From an uncultured Bacteroides sp. (GTDB lineage: Bacteria > Bacteroidota > Bacteroidia > Bacteroidales > Bacteroidaceae), in assembly GCF_900547205.1 (NCBI RefSeq), contig NZ_URFY01000009.1:62001-126000 (forward strand): DNA of 64,000 nt, in the 5' to 3' direction. The notes under the pieces were generated by a model. That model was not told where the DNA came from and ran no database searches. It saw only the letters and a list, made by a program, of their open reading frames with translations. The position numbers and the translations under genes are program-made. Numbering within the stretch: the stretch's first letter is position 1; each line of letters opens with the position of its first letter. Shown piece by piece: positions 1 to 8,478 of this stretch.

Positions 1-492
1 TTTTTATGGAAAAACTTCCGTGCATTCCCCCGCATAGTTTCTTTCATCGGCACGAGCAACCGCGCCAACCTGCTTTACGACCCGACGAGTAGCTGCAGAT
101 TTATCTGCATCGAAGTGGAGCATGACATCTACTGCTCTGGTATGGACCATTCGCACATCTATGTGCAACTGAAAGCGGGACTGCTTTCCGGTGTCCGACA
201 CTGGTTCAGCAAAGAGGAGGAACAGGCCTTGCAATGTCACAATCTGGCACATTATCGAGTAAATCCAATGGAACATATTGTGCGCAGCACGTACGCACCC
301 GCCATGTTTGGCAAACCGGATTGCCTGCCGCTCACTTCTGCCATCATCCATCAAGAGCTGAAAAAGAAGTTTTCTGCTACGATGCGCAGCTGTAGTCCTA
401 TACAGTTGGCACAAGTACTGACGACAGCAGGCATCAGCAGACGGCATACAAGGTTGGGAAATGTGTATGCGGTGAAGAGAATGAAGGATTGA
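1..492 (+). CDS. VirE/DUF3874-family ATPase, C-terminal part (5' end outside window)
   Basis: The reading frame is open from base 1 to the stop at 490-492 and has no start inside the window, so the gene is cut by the window edge. The visible 163 residues begin with a segment like the sensor/ATPase end of VirE proteins: SFIGTSN, then LLYDPTSSCRFICIEV. They align well by eye with SFIATSN and LLTDPSGSRRFICIEV of the full-length VirE protein at 50776-52869. The final third resembles the winged-helix DUF3874 end. The role is unknown; VirE/VapE-type P-loop proteins often sit in integrated elements and resemble replication helicases. The two copies in the window differ enough to be paralogues rather than a recent duplication. 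Family confidence is good; function is inference. Confidence 0.75.
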   Translation, partial: FLWKNFRAFPRIVSFIGTSNRANLLYDPTSSCRFICIEVEHDIYCSGMDHSHIYVQLKAGLLSGVRHWFSKEEEQALQCHNLAHYRVNPMEHIVRSTYAPAMFGKPDCLPLTSAIIHQELKKKFSATMRSCSPIQLAQVLTTAGISRRHTRLGNVYAVKRMKD

Positions 493-591
493 GAATGATG
501 AAAATATACCCACTCATTCACAGGATGCAGTTGTGAATGAGTGGATTAAGAGGGTTAAAGGAAGGGAAGAAGGGATATCAGTGAGATTTCA

Positions 592-720
592 CTAAAGATT
601 ATGTTCCTTCGCCTCATTAAATGCAGCCCATCCTTTTACCGTCAACAAATATTTATGTCGCGGTTGATTGGGCTTTTCAGGATAAAGCAATTTCAGAAAT
701 CCATCCAAGGAAAATCTCAC
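592..720 (-). pseudogene. Winged-helix C-terminal remnant (Fic/AAA_4-type protein tail)
   Basis: On the reverse strand about 40 codons before a TAG at 592-594 read as a typical C-terminal winged helix: GFLKLLYPEKPNQPRHKYLL followed by TVKGWAAFNEAK. The same signature (GFVAPLYPNNPKHPRQKYLL, then TIKGLAIFN) closes the Fic gene that ends at 33241. No start or upstream domain is present, because the frame runs straight into the 3' end of the DMT-family gene (stop at 717-719). This is therefore a short tail left by deletion, not a gene. Bases 493-591 hold nothing else I can recognise. Confidence 0.6.
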
Positions 721-1088
721 TTCATAAACACGAAATACACCGCCCCAATCAAACAAACGAATGCTGCCATATGATTCCAGTGAAGTGTTTCCCCTTTAAA
801 AAACACAGTTGTAAATACAGTAAAGACAACGAGCGTTATCACTTCCTGAATAATCTTCAACTGCATTAATGAAAAAGGTCCCCCATTGCCGATGAATCCG
901 ATACGGTTTGCCGGAATCTGACATGAATATTCAAAAAAAGCTATTGCCCAACTAAAGGCAATCACGCCTATCAACGGAAGAGAAGCAAACCAAGTATATT
1001 CTTGTTTCATCTTCAAATGACCGTACCAAGCAAAAGTCATAAAAACATTGGATACGATAAGTAACAAAATGGTATATATTCCTTTCAT
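717..1088 (-). CDS. DMT-family (DUF486) small membrane protein
   Basis: A 123-residue protein with four predicted membrane helices: about 4-24, 33-52, 75-95 and 105-122. It matches the DUF486 family of the drug/metabolite transporter superfamily in size, in the NVFMTFAWYGHLK start and in the internal NRIGF...GGPFSLMQLKIIQE region. Members are thought to be inner-membrane transporters, but no substrate is known. It starts 15 bases after the stop of the TtcA-like gene on the same strand, so the two are probably co-transcribed. The TGA stop overlaps the start of the remnant at 592-720. Confidence is high for the family and low for function. Confidence 0.85.
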   Translation of the reverse strand: MKGIYTILLLIVSNVFMTFAWYGHLKMKQEYTWFASLPLIGVIAFSWAIAFFEYSCQIPANRIGFIGNGGPFSLMQLKIIQEVITLVVFTVFTTVFFKGETLHWNHMAAFVCLIGAVYFVFMK

Positions 1089-1103
1089 AACGTTCTATTC
1101 TAA

Positions 1104-1850
1104 TTAGTCTATTTTATCCGGTAATAATTCTTCTTGTACATTAGTCATGCTTCCCCAAAGACTGTAACGCACTTCGGGATTCATCACTTCGAGTTGTCGG
1201 AGAATCCCCTTCATGTCGCTTCGGCTGGATTGCGACTCATAGGGACAATTCTTTATTTGCTTTCTGTATCCGTGCAAAGCTGCCAACTCTATTAAGTCGG
1301 ATTCGTGAACGAGACACATCGGACGAATGATAGTCATATCAAACTTCTTCATCACCAAACGGGGAGGCATGGTACCGAATGCCCCTTGATATGTAATATT
1401 CATTAGCAAAGTTTCAAGAATATCATCCATGTGATGCCCCAGTGCAATTTTATTGCATCCCTGTTCTTTGGCAACCGTGAACAATGCCTTACGCCGATTC
1501 CACGAACAAAGGAAGCAGGGAGATTTACGTGTATCCGTCGTCGGGTCGAATGACGTTTCATAGTACATAAAAGGTACACCAAACGCTTCACAATGAGCTT
1601 TCAAATAGGCAATATCACTCTGATAAGGGATATTTTTCATCACCACATGAACTGCCACGACAGAGAAACGCGGTTTAAAGATACGCGCGCGTCTGCCGAG
1701 CAATTCAACAAGCGCCAACGAATCTTTCCCACCCGACAATCCGATGAGGATTTTATCGCCTTCTTCTATCAATCCATATTGCACCATTCCTTTATTAAAC
1801 CGCTTTTCAATGCGGCGAATGGTTTTCTCTTCTTCCGTAAATTGTGCCAT
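1104..1850 (-). CDS. ttcA: TtcA-like tRNA 2-thiocytidine synthetase (PP-loop ATPase)
   Basis: A 248-residue cytoplasmic PP-loop ATPase. SGGKDS at residues 39-44 is the ATP-binding loop. PCFLCSWNRR, near residue 113, carries the CxxC expected for the iron-sulfur cluster, and GHHMDDILET is the family's third motif. TtcA proteins thiolate C32 of certain tRNAs using ATP and persulfide sulfur. I place the start at ATG 1850. The longer frame begins at TTG 1871, which lies inside a -7 promoter box (TACTTTTG, 1869-1876). The next gene on this strand (DMT family) follows 15 bases downstream. Members in this phylum may act on a related position, so the exact tRNA target is inferred. Confidence 0.85.
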   Translation of the reverse strand: MAQFTEEEKTIRRIEKRFNKGMVQYGLIEEGDKILIGLSGGKDSLALVELLGRRARIFKPRFSVVAVHVVMKNIPYQSDIAYLKAHCEAFGVPFMYYETSFDPTTDTRKSPCFLCSWNRRKALFTVAKEQGCNKIALGHHMDDILETLLMNITYQGAFGTMPPRLVMKKFDMTIIRPMCLVHESDLIELAALHGYRKQIKNCPYESQSSRSDMKGILRQLEVMNPEVRYSLWGSMTNVQEELLPDKID

Positions 1851-1868
1851 ATATTCAAAAATCGGCTG

Positions 1869-1876
1869 CAAAAGTA
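1869..1876 (-). promoter_or_regulatory. Bacteroides -7 promoter box for the ttcA-DMT operon
   Basis: Reverse-strand TACTTTTG matches the Bacteroides -7 consensus TAnnTTTG and lies 18 bases upstream of the chosen ATG at 1850. No convincing -33 TTTG was found at the usual distance. Confidence 0.55.
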
Positions 1877-1950
1877 AGCGAAAAGAATGATTTAAAGAAG
1901 AATTAACATAATAGAAATCTCCGAAAAAGGGTTTATTTCTAATAAATTTG

Positions 1951-1958
1951 TACTTTTG
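1951..1958 (+). promoter_or_regulatory. Bacteroides -7 promoter box for the TPR-NfeD-FloA run
   Basis: TACTTTTG fits TAnnTTTG. It lies about 77 bases before the ATG at 2035, which leaves a 5' leader of about 70 bases. The -33 region is poorly conserved. Confidence 0.5.
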
Positions 1959-2034
1959 AACAATTGATCTTTTGACCGATGACCGGAAACATTGCAGTTT
2001 TCAACCAATCCGTCACTCATAAACGCTAAAAACG

Positions 2035-3456
2035 ATGAAAGGAAAATATATCTTATTCTTGATTTGCAGTCTCTTCTTCGGAGAAGTCTCTGCCCAAACA
2101 CTGGAACAGGCACGCACCATGTTTACCAAAGGTGACTATGAGAATGCCAAACCTGTGTTCAAAAAGTACGTAACATCTCAACCATCCAACGGGAACTATA
2201 ACTTTTGGTACGGTGTATGCTGCTTGAAGACCGGAGAAGCGGAAGAAGCCGTGAAACCGCTGGAAATGGCAGTGAAAAAACGCGTATCTGGCGGGCAACT
2301 CTATCTGGGACAAGCCTACAATGACACTTATCGCTTTGAAGATGCAGTGAACTGCTTTGAAGAATACATTGCTGACCTGAAGAAACGGAAACGCGCAACT
2401 GAAGAAGCAGAGCTATTGCTGGAAAAGAGCAAAGCCGACCTGCGTATGCTAAAGGGTGTAGAAGAAGTCTGCATCATCGATAGCTTCGTGGTAAATAAGG
2501 CTACTTTCTTGGATGCTTATAAAATTAGTGAAGAATCAGGTAAGCTATTTACCTTCAACGATTTCTTCCAGACGGAAGGGGACAATTCGGGAACCGTATA
2601 CGAAACCGAAATAGGAAATAAAATCTATTACAGCGAAAAGAGTGAAAAAGGCAGTCTGGATATATTCTCTAAAAACAAACTGTTGAATGAATGGAGCAGC
2701 GGACGTCCGTTGCCGGGTAGCATTAATGACTCCGGAAACGCTAATTATCCGTTTGTGATGGCAGACGGTGTTACCATTTATTACGCCAGTGACGGTGAAG
2801 GACTGGGTGGATATGACATCTTCGTCACCCGCTACAACACCAATACCGACACTTATCTCGTTCCGGAAAATGTAGGGATGCCGTTCAACTCGCCATACAA
2901 TGACTATATGTATGTAGTCGATGAATATAACAATCTGGGATGGTTTGCCTCCGATCGCTTTCAGCCGGAAGATACGGTTTGCATCTATGTGTTCATCCCC
3001 AATAGTTCGAAGCAGACTTACAATTATGAGTCGATGGAAAAAGAACAAATCATCCGCTTGGCGCAAATTCATTCATTGAAGGAGAGTTGGAAAGACCAGC
3101 AAATGGTAAACGAAGCACTGCAACGCCTGAAAGCTGCCATCACCCACAAGCCACAGGAACGCCGTGCCATGGACTTCGAATTTATCATTGATGATAATAC
3201 GACGTACTATTTCTTAAGCGACTTTAAATCGGCAAAGGCCAAACAGCTTTTCCAACAGTATCAGCAGATGGAAAAAGACTTCGTGCAACAGGAAGAAAAA
3301 CTAAATAATCTGCGTCAGCAGTATGCCAATGCTAATAATCAAGGAAAAGAGAAAATGGCTCCGGCTATCCTTGATTTGGAGAAACGAATCTTGCAGATGT
3401 CGGGAGAATTGGATGTTCTCGGAATCAATGTGCGTAACGCCGAAAAAACAAAATAA
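2035..3456 (+). CDS. Secreted/periplasmic TPR and PD40 (WD40-like) protein
   Basis: A 473-residue protein with a cleavable signal peptide (about residues 1-20, ending GEVSA-Q). Residues 22-135 read as tetratricopeptide repeats, for example ARTMFTKGDYENAKPVFKKY. Residues about 215-335 hold PD40-like beta-propeller strands (YYASDGEGLGGYDIFVTRYN, then WFASDR), the pattern seen in OmpA/PD40 envelope proteins of Bacteroidetes. The last 75 residues form a coiled coil. There is no OmpA peptidoglycan-binding domain at the end. It is the first gene of a forward run followed 12 bases later by NfeD and then FloA, which suggests an envelope or membrane-organisation context. Exact function is unknown. Confidence 0.8.
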   Translation: MKGKYILFLICSLFFGEVSAQTLEQARTMFTKGDYENAKPVFKKYVTSQPSNGNYNFWYGVCCLKTGEAEEAVKPLEMAVKKRVSGGQLYLGQAYNDTYRFEDAVNCFEEYIADLKKRKRATEEAELLLEKSKADLRMLKGVEEVCIIDSFVVNKATFLDAYKISEESGKLFTFNDFFQTEGDNSGTVYETEIGNKIYYSEKSEKGSLDIFSKNKLLNEWSSGRPLPGSINDSGNANYPFVMADGVTIYYASDGEGLGGYDIFVTRYNTNTDTYLVPENVGMPFNSPYNDYMYVVDEYNNLGWFASDRFQPEDTVCIYVFIPNSSKQTYNYESMEKEQIIRLAQIHSLKESWKDQQMVNEALQRLKAAITHKPQERRAMDFEFIIDDNTTYYFLSDFKSAKAKQLFQQYQQMEKDFVQQEEKLNNLRQQYANANNQGKEKMAPAILDLEKRILQMSGELDVLGINVRNAEKTK

Positions 3457-3468
3457 CAATTAATACTT

Positions 3469-3939
3469 ATGGATATACTAATTATCACCATTCTCGTTAT
3501 TGCCGCAGTCGTACTATTTTTGGTTGAACTATTCGTCATACCCGGCATTAGTCTGGCAGGAATCTCCGCACTGGTCTGCATTATTTATGCCAACTACTAT
3601 GCGTTTGCCAATATAGGTATGGGAGGTGGATTCATCACACTCGGAGTATCGGCTGTCACTTGCATCGGCTCGCTTGTCTGGTTTATGCGATCGAAGATGC
3701 TCGACAAACTGGCATTGAAAAAAGATATCGACTCTAAAGTGGACCGTAGTGCGGAAGACAGTCTTAAAATCGGCGATACAGGTGTCAGCACCACTCGTCT
3801 GGCTCAAATCGGCTATGCCGAAATAAACGGAAAAATCGTAGAGGTTAAGTCTATGGATGGCTTCCTTAATGAACGAACTCCGATTATCGTAAGCCGCATA
3901 TCAAACGGCACCATTCTGGTAGAGAAACTTAAAAACTAA
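3469..3939 (+). CDS. NfeD-family membrane protein
   Basis: A 156-residue protein with three N-terminal membrane helices (about 3-22, 25-45, 50-72) followed by a basic linker and a small C-terminal OB-fold (from about residue 100: IGDTGVSTTRLAQIGYAEINGK ... VEVKSMDGFL). This is the NfeDb layout. NfeD proteins are almost always encoded next to a flotillin/SPFH partner and are thought to work with it in the membrane. Here the FloA gene begins 23 bases downstream, which strongly supports the call. No ClpP-type protease domain is present, so this is the short form. Confidence 0.9.
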   Translation: MDILIITILVIAAVVLFLVELFVIPGISLAGISALVCIIYANYYAFANIGMGGGFITLGVSAVTCIGSLVWFMRSKMLDKLALKKDIDSKVDRSAEDSLKIGDTGVSTTRLAQIGYAEINGKIVEVKSMDGFLNERTPIIVSRISNGTILVEKLKN

Positions 3940-3962
3940 TATTCATTTAATACAAACGTTCA

Positions 3963-4964
3963 ATGGACCAATCTCTTTATTTACCTATCTTCATGATAGC
4001 GGGAGGCATTATCTTCCTAATATTGTTTTTCCATTATGTGCCGTTCTTCCTCTGGTTGTCGGCCAAGGTTTCAGGTGTCAACATTTCGTTGATACAACTA
4101 TTCTTGATGCGTATCCGTAATGTTCCGCCATACATCATCGTGCCGGCAATGATTGAAGCTCACAAAGCAGGGTTGAAAAACATTACGCGTGATGAACTGG
4201 AAGCCCATTACTTGGCAGGTGGACACGTGGAAAAAGTAGTTCACGCATTGGTTTCGGCATCGAAAGCCAATATCGAATTATCATTCCAAATGGCTACTGC
4301 CATCGACCTCGCTGGACGTGATGTGTTTGAAGCTGTGCAGATGTCGGTTAACCCGAAGGTGATTGACACACCTCCTGTGACGGCTGTTGCCAAAGATGGT
4401 ATCCAGTTGATAGCCAAAGCGCGTGTGACGGTTCGTGCCAGTATCAAGCAATTGGTGGGTGGTGCAGGAGAAGATACAATTCTCGCCCGTGTAGGTGAAG
4501 GTATCGTGTCGTCTATCGGTTCGTCCGAAAACCACAAGTCGGTGCTAGAGAATCCGGATTCCATCTCCAAACTTGTACTCCGCAAAGGACTGGATGCAGG
4601 AACTGCATTCGAAATACTTTCTATTGACATCGCGGACATAGACATAGGTAAGAACATCGGTGCTGCTTTGCAGATTGATCAGGCTAACGCTGATAAGAAT
4701 ATCGCTCAAGCTAAGGCTGAGGAGCGACGTGCAATGGCCGTCGCTTCTGAACAGGAAATGAAAGCGAAAGCTCAGGAAGCACGTGCGAAGGTGATTGAAG
4801 CGGAAGCTGAAGTACCTAAAGCAATGGCAGAAGCATTCCGTAGCGGTAATCTGGGTATCATGGATTATTACCGAATGAAGAACATTGAAGCGGATACTTC
4901 GATGCGCGAGAATATTGCCAAGCCGACTACCAGTAATACAGGTAATCAGCCGTTGAGTAAATAA
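3963..4964 (+). CDS. floA: Flotillin-like protein FloA
   Basis: A 333-residue protein of the FloA/YqfA family. It has a short N-terminal membrane segment (about 8-30), an SPFH-like core (about 35-230, with PPVTAVAKDGIQLIAKARVT and the LDAGTAFEILSIDIADIDIG stretch), and an alanine- and glutamate-rich coiled coil (about 235-290) typical of flotillins. These proteins form oligomers in bacterial membrane microdomains. It is the third gene of the forward run and sits directly after its usual partner NfeD. Length and domain order are normal. Confidence 0.95.
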   Translation: MDQSLYLPIFMIAGGIIFLILFFHYVPFFLWLSAKVSGVNISLIQLFLMRIRNVPPYIIVPAMIEAHKAGLKNITRDELEAHYLAGGHVEKVVHALVSASKANIELSFQMATAIDLAGRDVFEAVQMSVNPKVIDTPPVTAVAKDGIQLIAKARVTVRASIKQLVGGAGEDTILARVGEGIVSSIGSSENHKSVLENPDSISKLVLRKGLDAGTAFEILSIDIADIDIGKNIGAALQIDQANADKNIAQAKAEERRAMAVASEQEMKAKAQEARAKVIEAEAEVPKAMAEAFRSGNLGIMDYYRMKNIEADTSMRENIAKPTTSNTGNQPLSK

Positions 4965-4986
4965 TCTACTAAAACCTTTCAACAAC

Positions 4987-5865
4987 ATGAAAAAGTACTT
5001 TCCATCCTCAGAATTGATTATCAACGAAGACGGTTCGGTGTTCCATCTTCATGTGAAACCCGAATGGCTAGCTGATAAAGTTATCTTGGTAGGCGACCCT
5101 GGGCGCGTGGCACTCGTAGCCTCTCATTTCGAAAACAAAGAATGTGAAGTTGAAAGCCGCGAGTTCAAGACAATCACCGGTACATATAAAGGTAAGCGAA
5201 TTACGGTGGTTTCTACCGGAATAGGTTGTGACAATATCGATATTGTCATGAATGAACTGGATGCACTGGCTAATATCGACTTTGAGACACGCGAGGAAAA
5301 AGAGCAATTCCGTCAATTGGAATTGGTACGAATCGGTACGTGCGGCGGTCTTCAGCCCAATACTCCGGTAGGGACATTTGTTTGTTCGCAGAAGTCTATA
5401 GGTTTCGACGGATTATTGAATTTCTATGCAGGACGCAATGCCGTATGTGATTTGGCTTTCGAACGCGCCTTCCTTAATCACATGGGATGGTCGGGCAATA
5501 TGTGTGCTCCCGCTCCTTATGTTATCGACGCCAGCGAAGAACTAATTGAACGGGTTGCCAAAGAGGATATGGTGCGTGGTGTAACGATTGCTGCCGGAGG
5601 GTTCTTCGGTCCGCAAGGTCGTGAGCTTCGTGTCCCATTGGCAGACCCCAAACAGAATGATAAAATTGAAGCTTTTGAATACAAAGGTTTCAAGATTACT
5701 AACTTCGAGATGGAAAGTTCCGCTTTGGCAGGACTTAGCCGATTGATGGGACACAAGGCGATGACTGTTTGTATGGTGATAGCCAACCGGCTTATCAAAG
5801 AGGCAAATACGGGATATAAGAATACAATTGATACACTGATTAAAACCGTACTGGATAGGATATAA
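4987..5865 (+). CDS. Nucleoside phosphorylase (uridine phosphorylase-like)
   Basis: A 292-residue cytoplasmic enzyme of the NP-I family. Visible motifs are GDPGRV near residue 36 (phosphate and base site), STGIGCDN near 78, RIGTCGGLQP near 116, and FEMESSALAGLSRLMG near 240, where the conserved Met-Glu-Ser binds the ribose. NP-I enzymes split nucleosides with phosphate into a free base and ribose-1-phosphate. The pattern is closer to uridine phosphorylase than to DeoD, but substrate cannot be fixed by eye. It begins 22 bases after floA, and a strong terminator follows at 5889-5932. Confidence 0.88.
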   Translation: MKKYFPSSELIINEDGSVFHLHVKPEWLADKVILVGDPGRVALVASHFENKECEVESREFKTITGTYKGKRITVVSTGIGCDNIDIVMNELDALANIDFETREEKEQFRQLELVRIGTCGGLQPNTPVGTFVCSQKSIGFDGLLNFYAGRNAVCDLAFERAFLNHMGWSGNMCAPAPYVIDASEELIERVAKEDMVRGVTIAAGGFFGPQGRELRVPLADPKQNDKIEAFEYKGFKITNFEMESSALAGLSRLMGHKAMTVCMVIANRLIKEANTGYKNTIDTLIKTVLDRI

Positions 5866-5888
5866 TAATCCCATTCATTATAAAATAG

Positions 5889-5932
5889 AAATGGCTTGGA
5901 TGAAGCATAGTGATTGCTTATTCAAGCCATTT
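5889..5932 (+). terminator. Rho-independent terminator after the nucleoside phosphorylase gene
   Basis: AAATGGCTTG (5889-5898) pairs with CAAGCCATTT (5923-5932). The inner segments AAGCA/TGCTT extend the stem, and a pyrimidine-rich tail follows. It lies between two converging genes and could stop transcription from both sides. Confidence 0.75.
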
Positions 5933-6010
5933 CTTCCCATTAAATTAATTCAACTTTCATTTATTCCCCTATACTTATACTAACTCTAAACTCATTGACG
6001 TACGTCTTTT

Positions 6011-6670
6011 TCAATAACCAATAGTAAATATTTCCCGATGATGCTTCGGTTCTTCCAGTTCATCAATCATCGCAGCTGCATAATCCTCTACAGAAATATG
6101 ACTATTACCCACAGCATCGACTATCAAATCTTCTTTCCCCAAACGATAACGCCCCGAACGTACTCCCGGACGCATATCCGCTGCCGGCGCAAAGAATACC
6201 CAATCTACTTCTTTTTCTTTCTTCAGGAATTTCAGATAAAAGTCTCCTAATGCCTTTACTCCCGGCAAAAGATGCTCAGGCACTTCTCCCGAATCCATCA
6301 ACCGCATTCCAGGAGCAATAAACAAGGAGCCTGCACCGCCTACCATCAGGAAGCGATGGACATCCGCTTTCTTCACTCCATCGATGATAGTCAGATAAAC
6401 TTCAATCGTTTCTTCATATATCTTAGGATTATTCCACCCCGGATTGAACGCACTAATAACTGCATCTGCCCCTTTGCAAACTTCTGTCACTTCTTCGAGA
6501 GAAGAGACATCCGCTTTCACTATTTTCAAATTTTCATTCTCAAACTTTATCTTTTCGGGATGACGAACCACAGCAGTCACCTCAAAGCCGCGATTCAGAG
6601 CCTCATTCAGTAAAGCAGAACCAACAAAACCACTAGCCCCTATAATTACCACCTTCTTCACATTCTCCAT
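6011..6670 (-). CDS. NAD(P)-binding reductase (atypical SDR)
   Basis: A 219-residue Rossmann-fold protein. The N-terminus KKVVIIGASGFVGSALLNEA gives the GxxGxxG dinucleotide motif, followed by VVRHPEK, where a basic residue after the second strand favours NADP. It matches the NAD(P)H-binding (NmrA/YwnB-like) group in length, with the C-terminal SHISVEDYAAAMIDELE motif. Substrate is unknown; relatives include flavin reductases and stress-related reductases. It stands alone on the reverse strand between two forward genes. Confidence 0.85.
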   Translation of the reverse strand: MENVKKVVIIGASGFVGSALLNEALNRGFEVTAVVRHPEKIKFENENLKIVKADVSSLEEVTEVCKGADAVISAFNPGWNNPKIYEETIEVYLTIIDGVKKADVHRFLMVGGAGSLFIAPGMRLMDSGEVPEHLLPGVKALGDFYLKFLKKEKEVDWVFFAPAADMRPGVRSGRYRLGKEDLIVDAVGNSHISVEDYAAAMIDELEEPKHHREIFTIGY

Positions 6671-6785
6671 ATGCTTACAAATTTAGATTGTTATTATTAT
6701 GTAGATAACACTCCAAACTTATAAAAAGTTGGCTACCGCAGGAAACAACTTTTTCGCATCATTCCTTTTTTCGACAAGAAAAGGT

Positions 6786-6793
6786 TATCTTTG
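6786..6793 (+). promoter_or_regulatory. Bacteroides -7 promoter box for mnmE
   Basis: TATCTTTG matches TAnnTTTG exactly and lies 20 bases before the mnmE ATG at 6814, giving a very short leader. Confidence 0.6.
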
Positions 6794-6813
6794 CCGAGCT
6801 AAAAGAGAAAATA

Positions 6814-8211
6814 ATGAATCAAGATACCATTTGTGCCATTGCCACTGCTCAGGGAGGAGCTATCGGAACTATCCGCGTTTCCGGACAAGATGCTATTACT
6901 ATTACCAGCCGTATATTTATACCTGCTCAAAAGGACAAGTTGCTCAGTGAACAAAAGCCGTATACCCTGACTTTCGGCCGTATCTATGACGGAGAAGAAA
7001 TTATAGACGAGGTACTTGTGAGTATTTTCCGTGCTCCACATTCATATACAGGAGAAGATAGTACAGAAATTGCGTGCCACGGTTCGTCCTATATTCTTCA
7101 GCAAGTGATGCAGTTGCTTATCAAAAATGGTTGCCGCATGGCTCAACCGGGAGAATATACGCAACGCGCTTTCCTCAATGGAAAAATGGATTTAAGCCAG
7201 GCGGAAGCTGTTGCCGACTTGATTGCTTCTTCATCTGCTGCCACTCACCGATTGGCTATAAGCCAGATGCGTGGTGGATTCAGTAAAGAATTAACTGATT
7301 TGCGTAGTAAACTACTAAACTTCACTTCCATGATTGAACTGGAACTTGATTTCAGTGAGGAAGATGTAGAATTTGCCGACCGTTCGGCACTGCGGAAGTT
7401 AGCAGATGAAATAGAGTTGGTTATTTCTCGGTTAGTTCATTCGTTTAGTGTGGGTAATGCTATCAAGAATGGTGTACCTGTTGCCATTATTGGTGAAACG
7501 AATGCTGGAAAGTCGACTTTATTGAATGTGTTATTGAATGAAGAAAAAGCAATCGTGAGCGATATTCATGGAACAACACGCGATGTTATTGAAGATACTA
7601 TTAATATAGGTGGCATCACTTTCCGATTTATTGATACTGCCGGAATCCGAGAGACTAGTGATACGATTGAAAGTCTAGGCATTGAACGTACCTTCCAAAA
7701 ACTGGATCAAGCGGAGATTGTTCTCTGGATGGTAGATGCATCGGACGCCTCTGCGCAAATTAAACAATTATCAGAGAAGATAATTCCCAGATGCGCAGGA
7801 AAGCAACTGATAGTTGTATTCAATAAAGCTGACCTAATAGAAGATAAGCAAAAGGAGCATTTCATGTCTTTATTAAATGACTTCCCTAAAGAATATACTA
7901 AGTCTATTTTCATTTCAGCCAAACAAAGGAACAATACAGATGAACTTCAGAAGATGCTTATCAATGCTGCACATTTACCCACAGTGACACAGAATGATAT
8001 CATCGTGACTAATATAAGGCACTACGAGGCATTAAGCAAAGCTCTGGAGGCTATTCATAGAGTGCAGAGTGGACTTGACTCACAAATTTCTGGGGATTTC
8101 CTTTCACAGGATATACGAGAGTGCATTTTCTTTATTTCTGATATTGCGGGAGAGGTCACGAACGATATGGTGCTAAAGAATATATTTGAACATTTTTGCA
8201 TAGGAAAATAA
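6814..8211 (+). CDS. mnmE: tRNA modification GTPase MnmE
   Basis: A 465-residue, full-length MnmE. The N-terminal domain binds tetrahydrofolate (residues about 3-118, starting DTICAIATAQGGAIGTIRVSG). The helical domain is interrupted by a G domain, with GETNAGKSTLL near 229 (P-loop), DTAG near 272 and NKAD near 338. The C-terminus ends in CIGK, the conserved cysteine motif needed for tRNA modification. With MnmG it makes the 5-carboxymethylaminomethyl group on the wobble uridine of tRNA. The mobile element begins about 120 bases downstream and leaves the coding sequence intact. Confidence 0.97.
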   Translation: MNQDTICAIATAQGGAIGTIRVSGQDAITITSRIFIPAQKDKLLSEQKPYTLTFGRIYDGEEIIDEVLVSIFRAPHSYTGEDSTEIACHGSSYILQQVMQLLIKNGCRMAQPGEYTQRAFLNGKMDLSQAEAVADLIASSSAATHRLAISQMRGGFSKELTDLRSKLLNFTSMIELELDFSEEDVEFADRSALRKLADEIELVISRLVHSFSVGNAIKNGVPVAIIGETNAGKSTLLNVLLNEEKAIVSDIHGTTRDVIEDTINIGGITFRFIDTAGIRETSDTIESLGIERTFQKLDQAEIVLWMVDASDASAQIKQLSEKIIPRCAGKQLIVVFNKADLIEDKQKEHFMSLLNDFPKEYTKSIFISAKQRNNTDELQKMLINAAHLPTVTQNDIIVTNIRHYEALSKALEAIHRVQSGLDSQISGDFLSQDIRECIFFISDIAGEVTNDMVLKNIFEHFCIGK

Positions 8212-8253
8212 TTGGTGATTACCAACGATTAGCATAAATTACTATTGATTAAT

Positions 8254-8284
8254 AAGGCGTTCATTATGAGCGCCTTTCTTTTTG
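8254..8284 (+). terminator. Terminator after mnmE
   Basis: AAGGCG (8254-8259) pairs with CGCCTT (8271-8276). Partly complementary TCAT/ATGA sits inside, and a TTTCTTTTT tail follows. It marks the end of the chromosomal unit before the mobile element. Confidence 0.75.
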
Positions 8285-8394
8285 CTCGTATTAGCGATGG
8301 TTATCGTTGATACTCGTTTTTCAGCTCATTTTTGTACCGTATTTGGGTCTCGGTGGTTTGCAACCGAAAACTGGTTGGAAAGGTCGTGGAGAAA

Positions 8395-8434
8395 GTTGAC
8401 AATGGTTGACAATGATTTACGATGGTTGACAGAA
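8395..8434 (+). repeat. Four 10-bp direct repeats (GTTGACAATG type) at the element's left end
   Basis: Four units run head to tail at exactly 10-bp spacing: GTTGACAATG (8395), GTTGACAATG (8405), ATTTACGATG (8415, diverged) and GTTGACAGAA (8425). One helical turn per unit puts them on one face of DNA. They lie between the presumed attachment core and the HTH gene, as expected for arm-type integrase or excisionase sites. The rest of 8285-8478 shows only a small GGTTTGCAACC palindrome near 8355. Confidence 0.55.
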
Positions 8435-8478
8435 ATCGGGAGAAATAAAGCGAAGTATAACATTAAAAATGAGCAAAA

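Noticed and set aside
4..513. 169-residue reverse frame at the window start
   Set aside because: It mirrors the forward VirE/DUF3874 coding sequence, which has clear homology to the copy at 50776-52869.
2545..3072. 175-residue reverse frame within the TPR/PD40 gene
   Set aside because: Antisense shadow; the forward frame has a signal peptide and recognisable repeats.
8195..8211. Attachment site in the last codons of mnmE, as known for SGI1-type islands
   Set aside because: I found no second copy of the final 18 bases downstream, and mnmE keeps its own terminator before the element.
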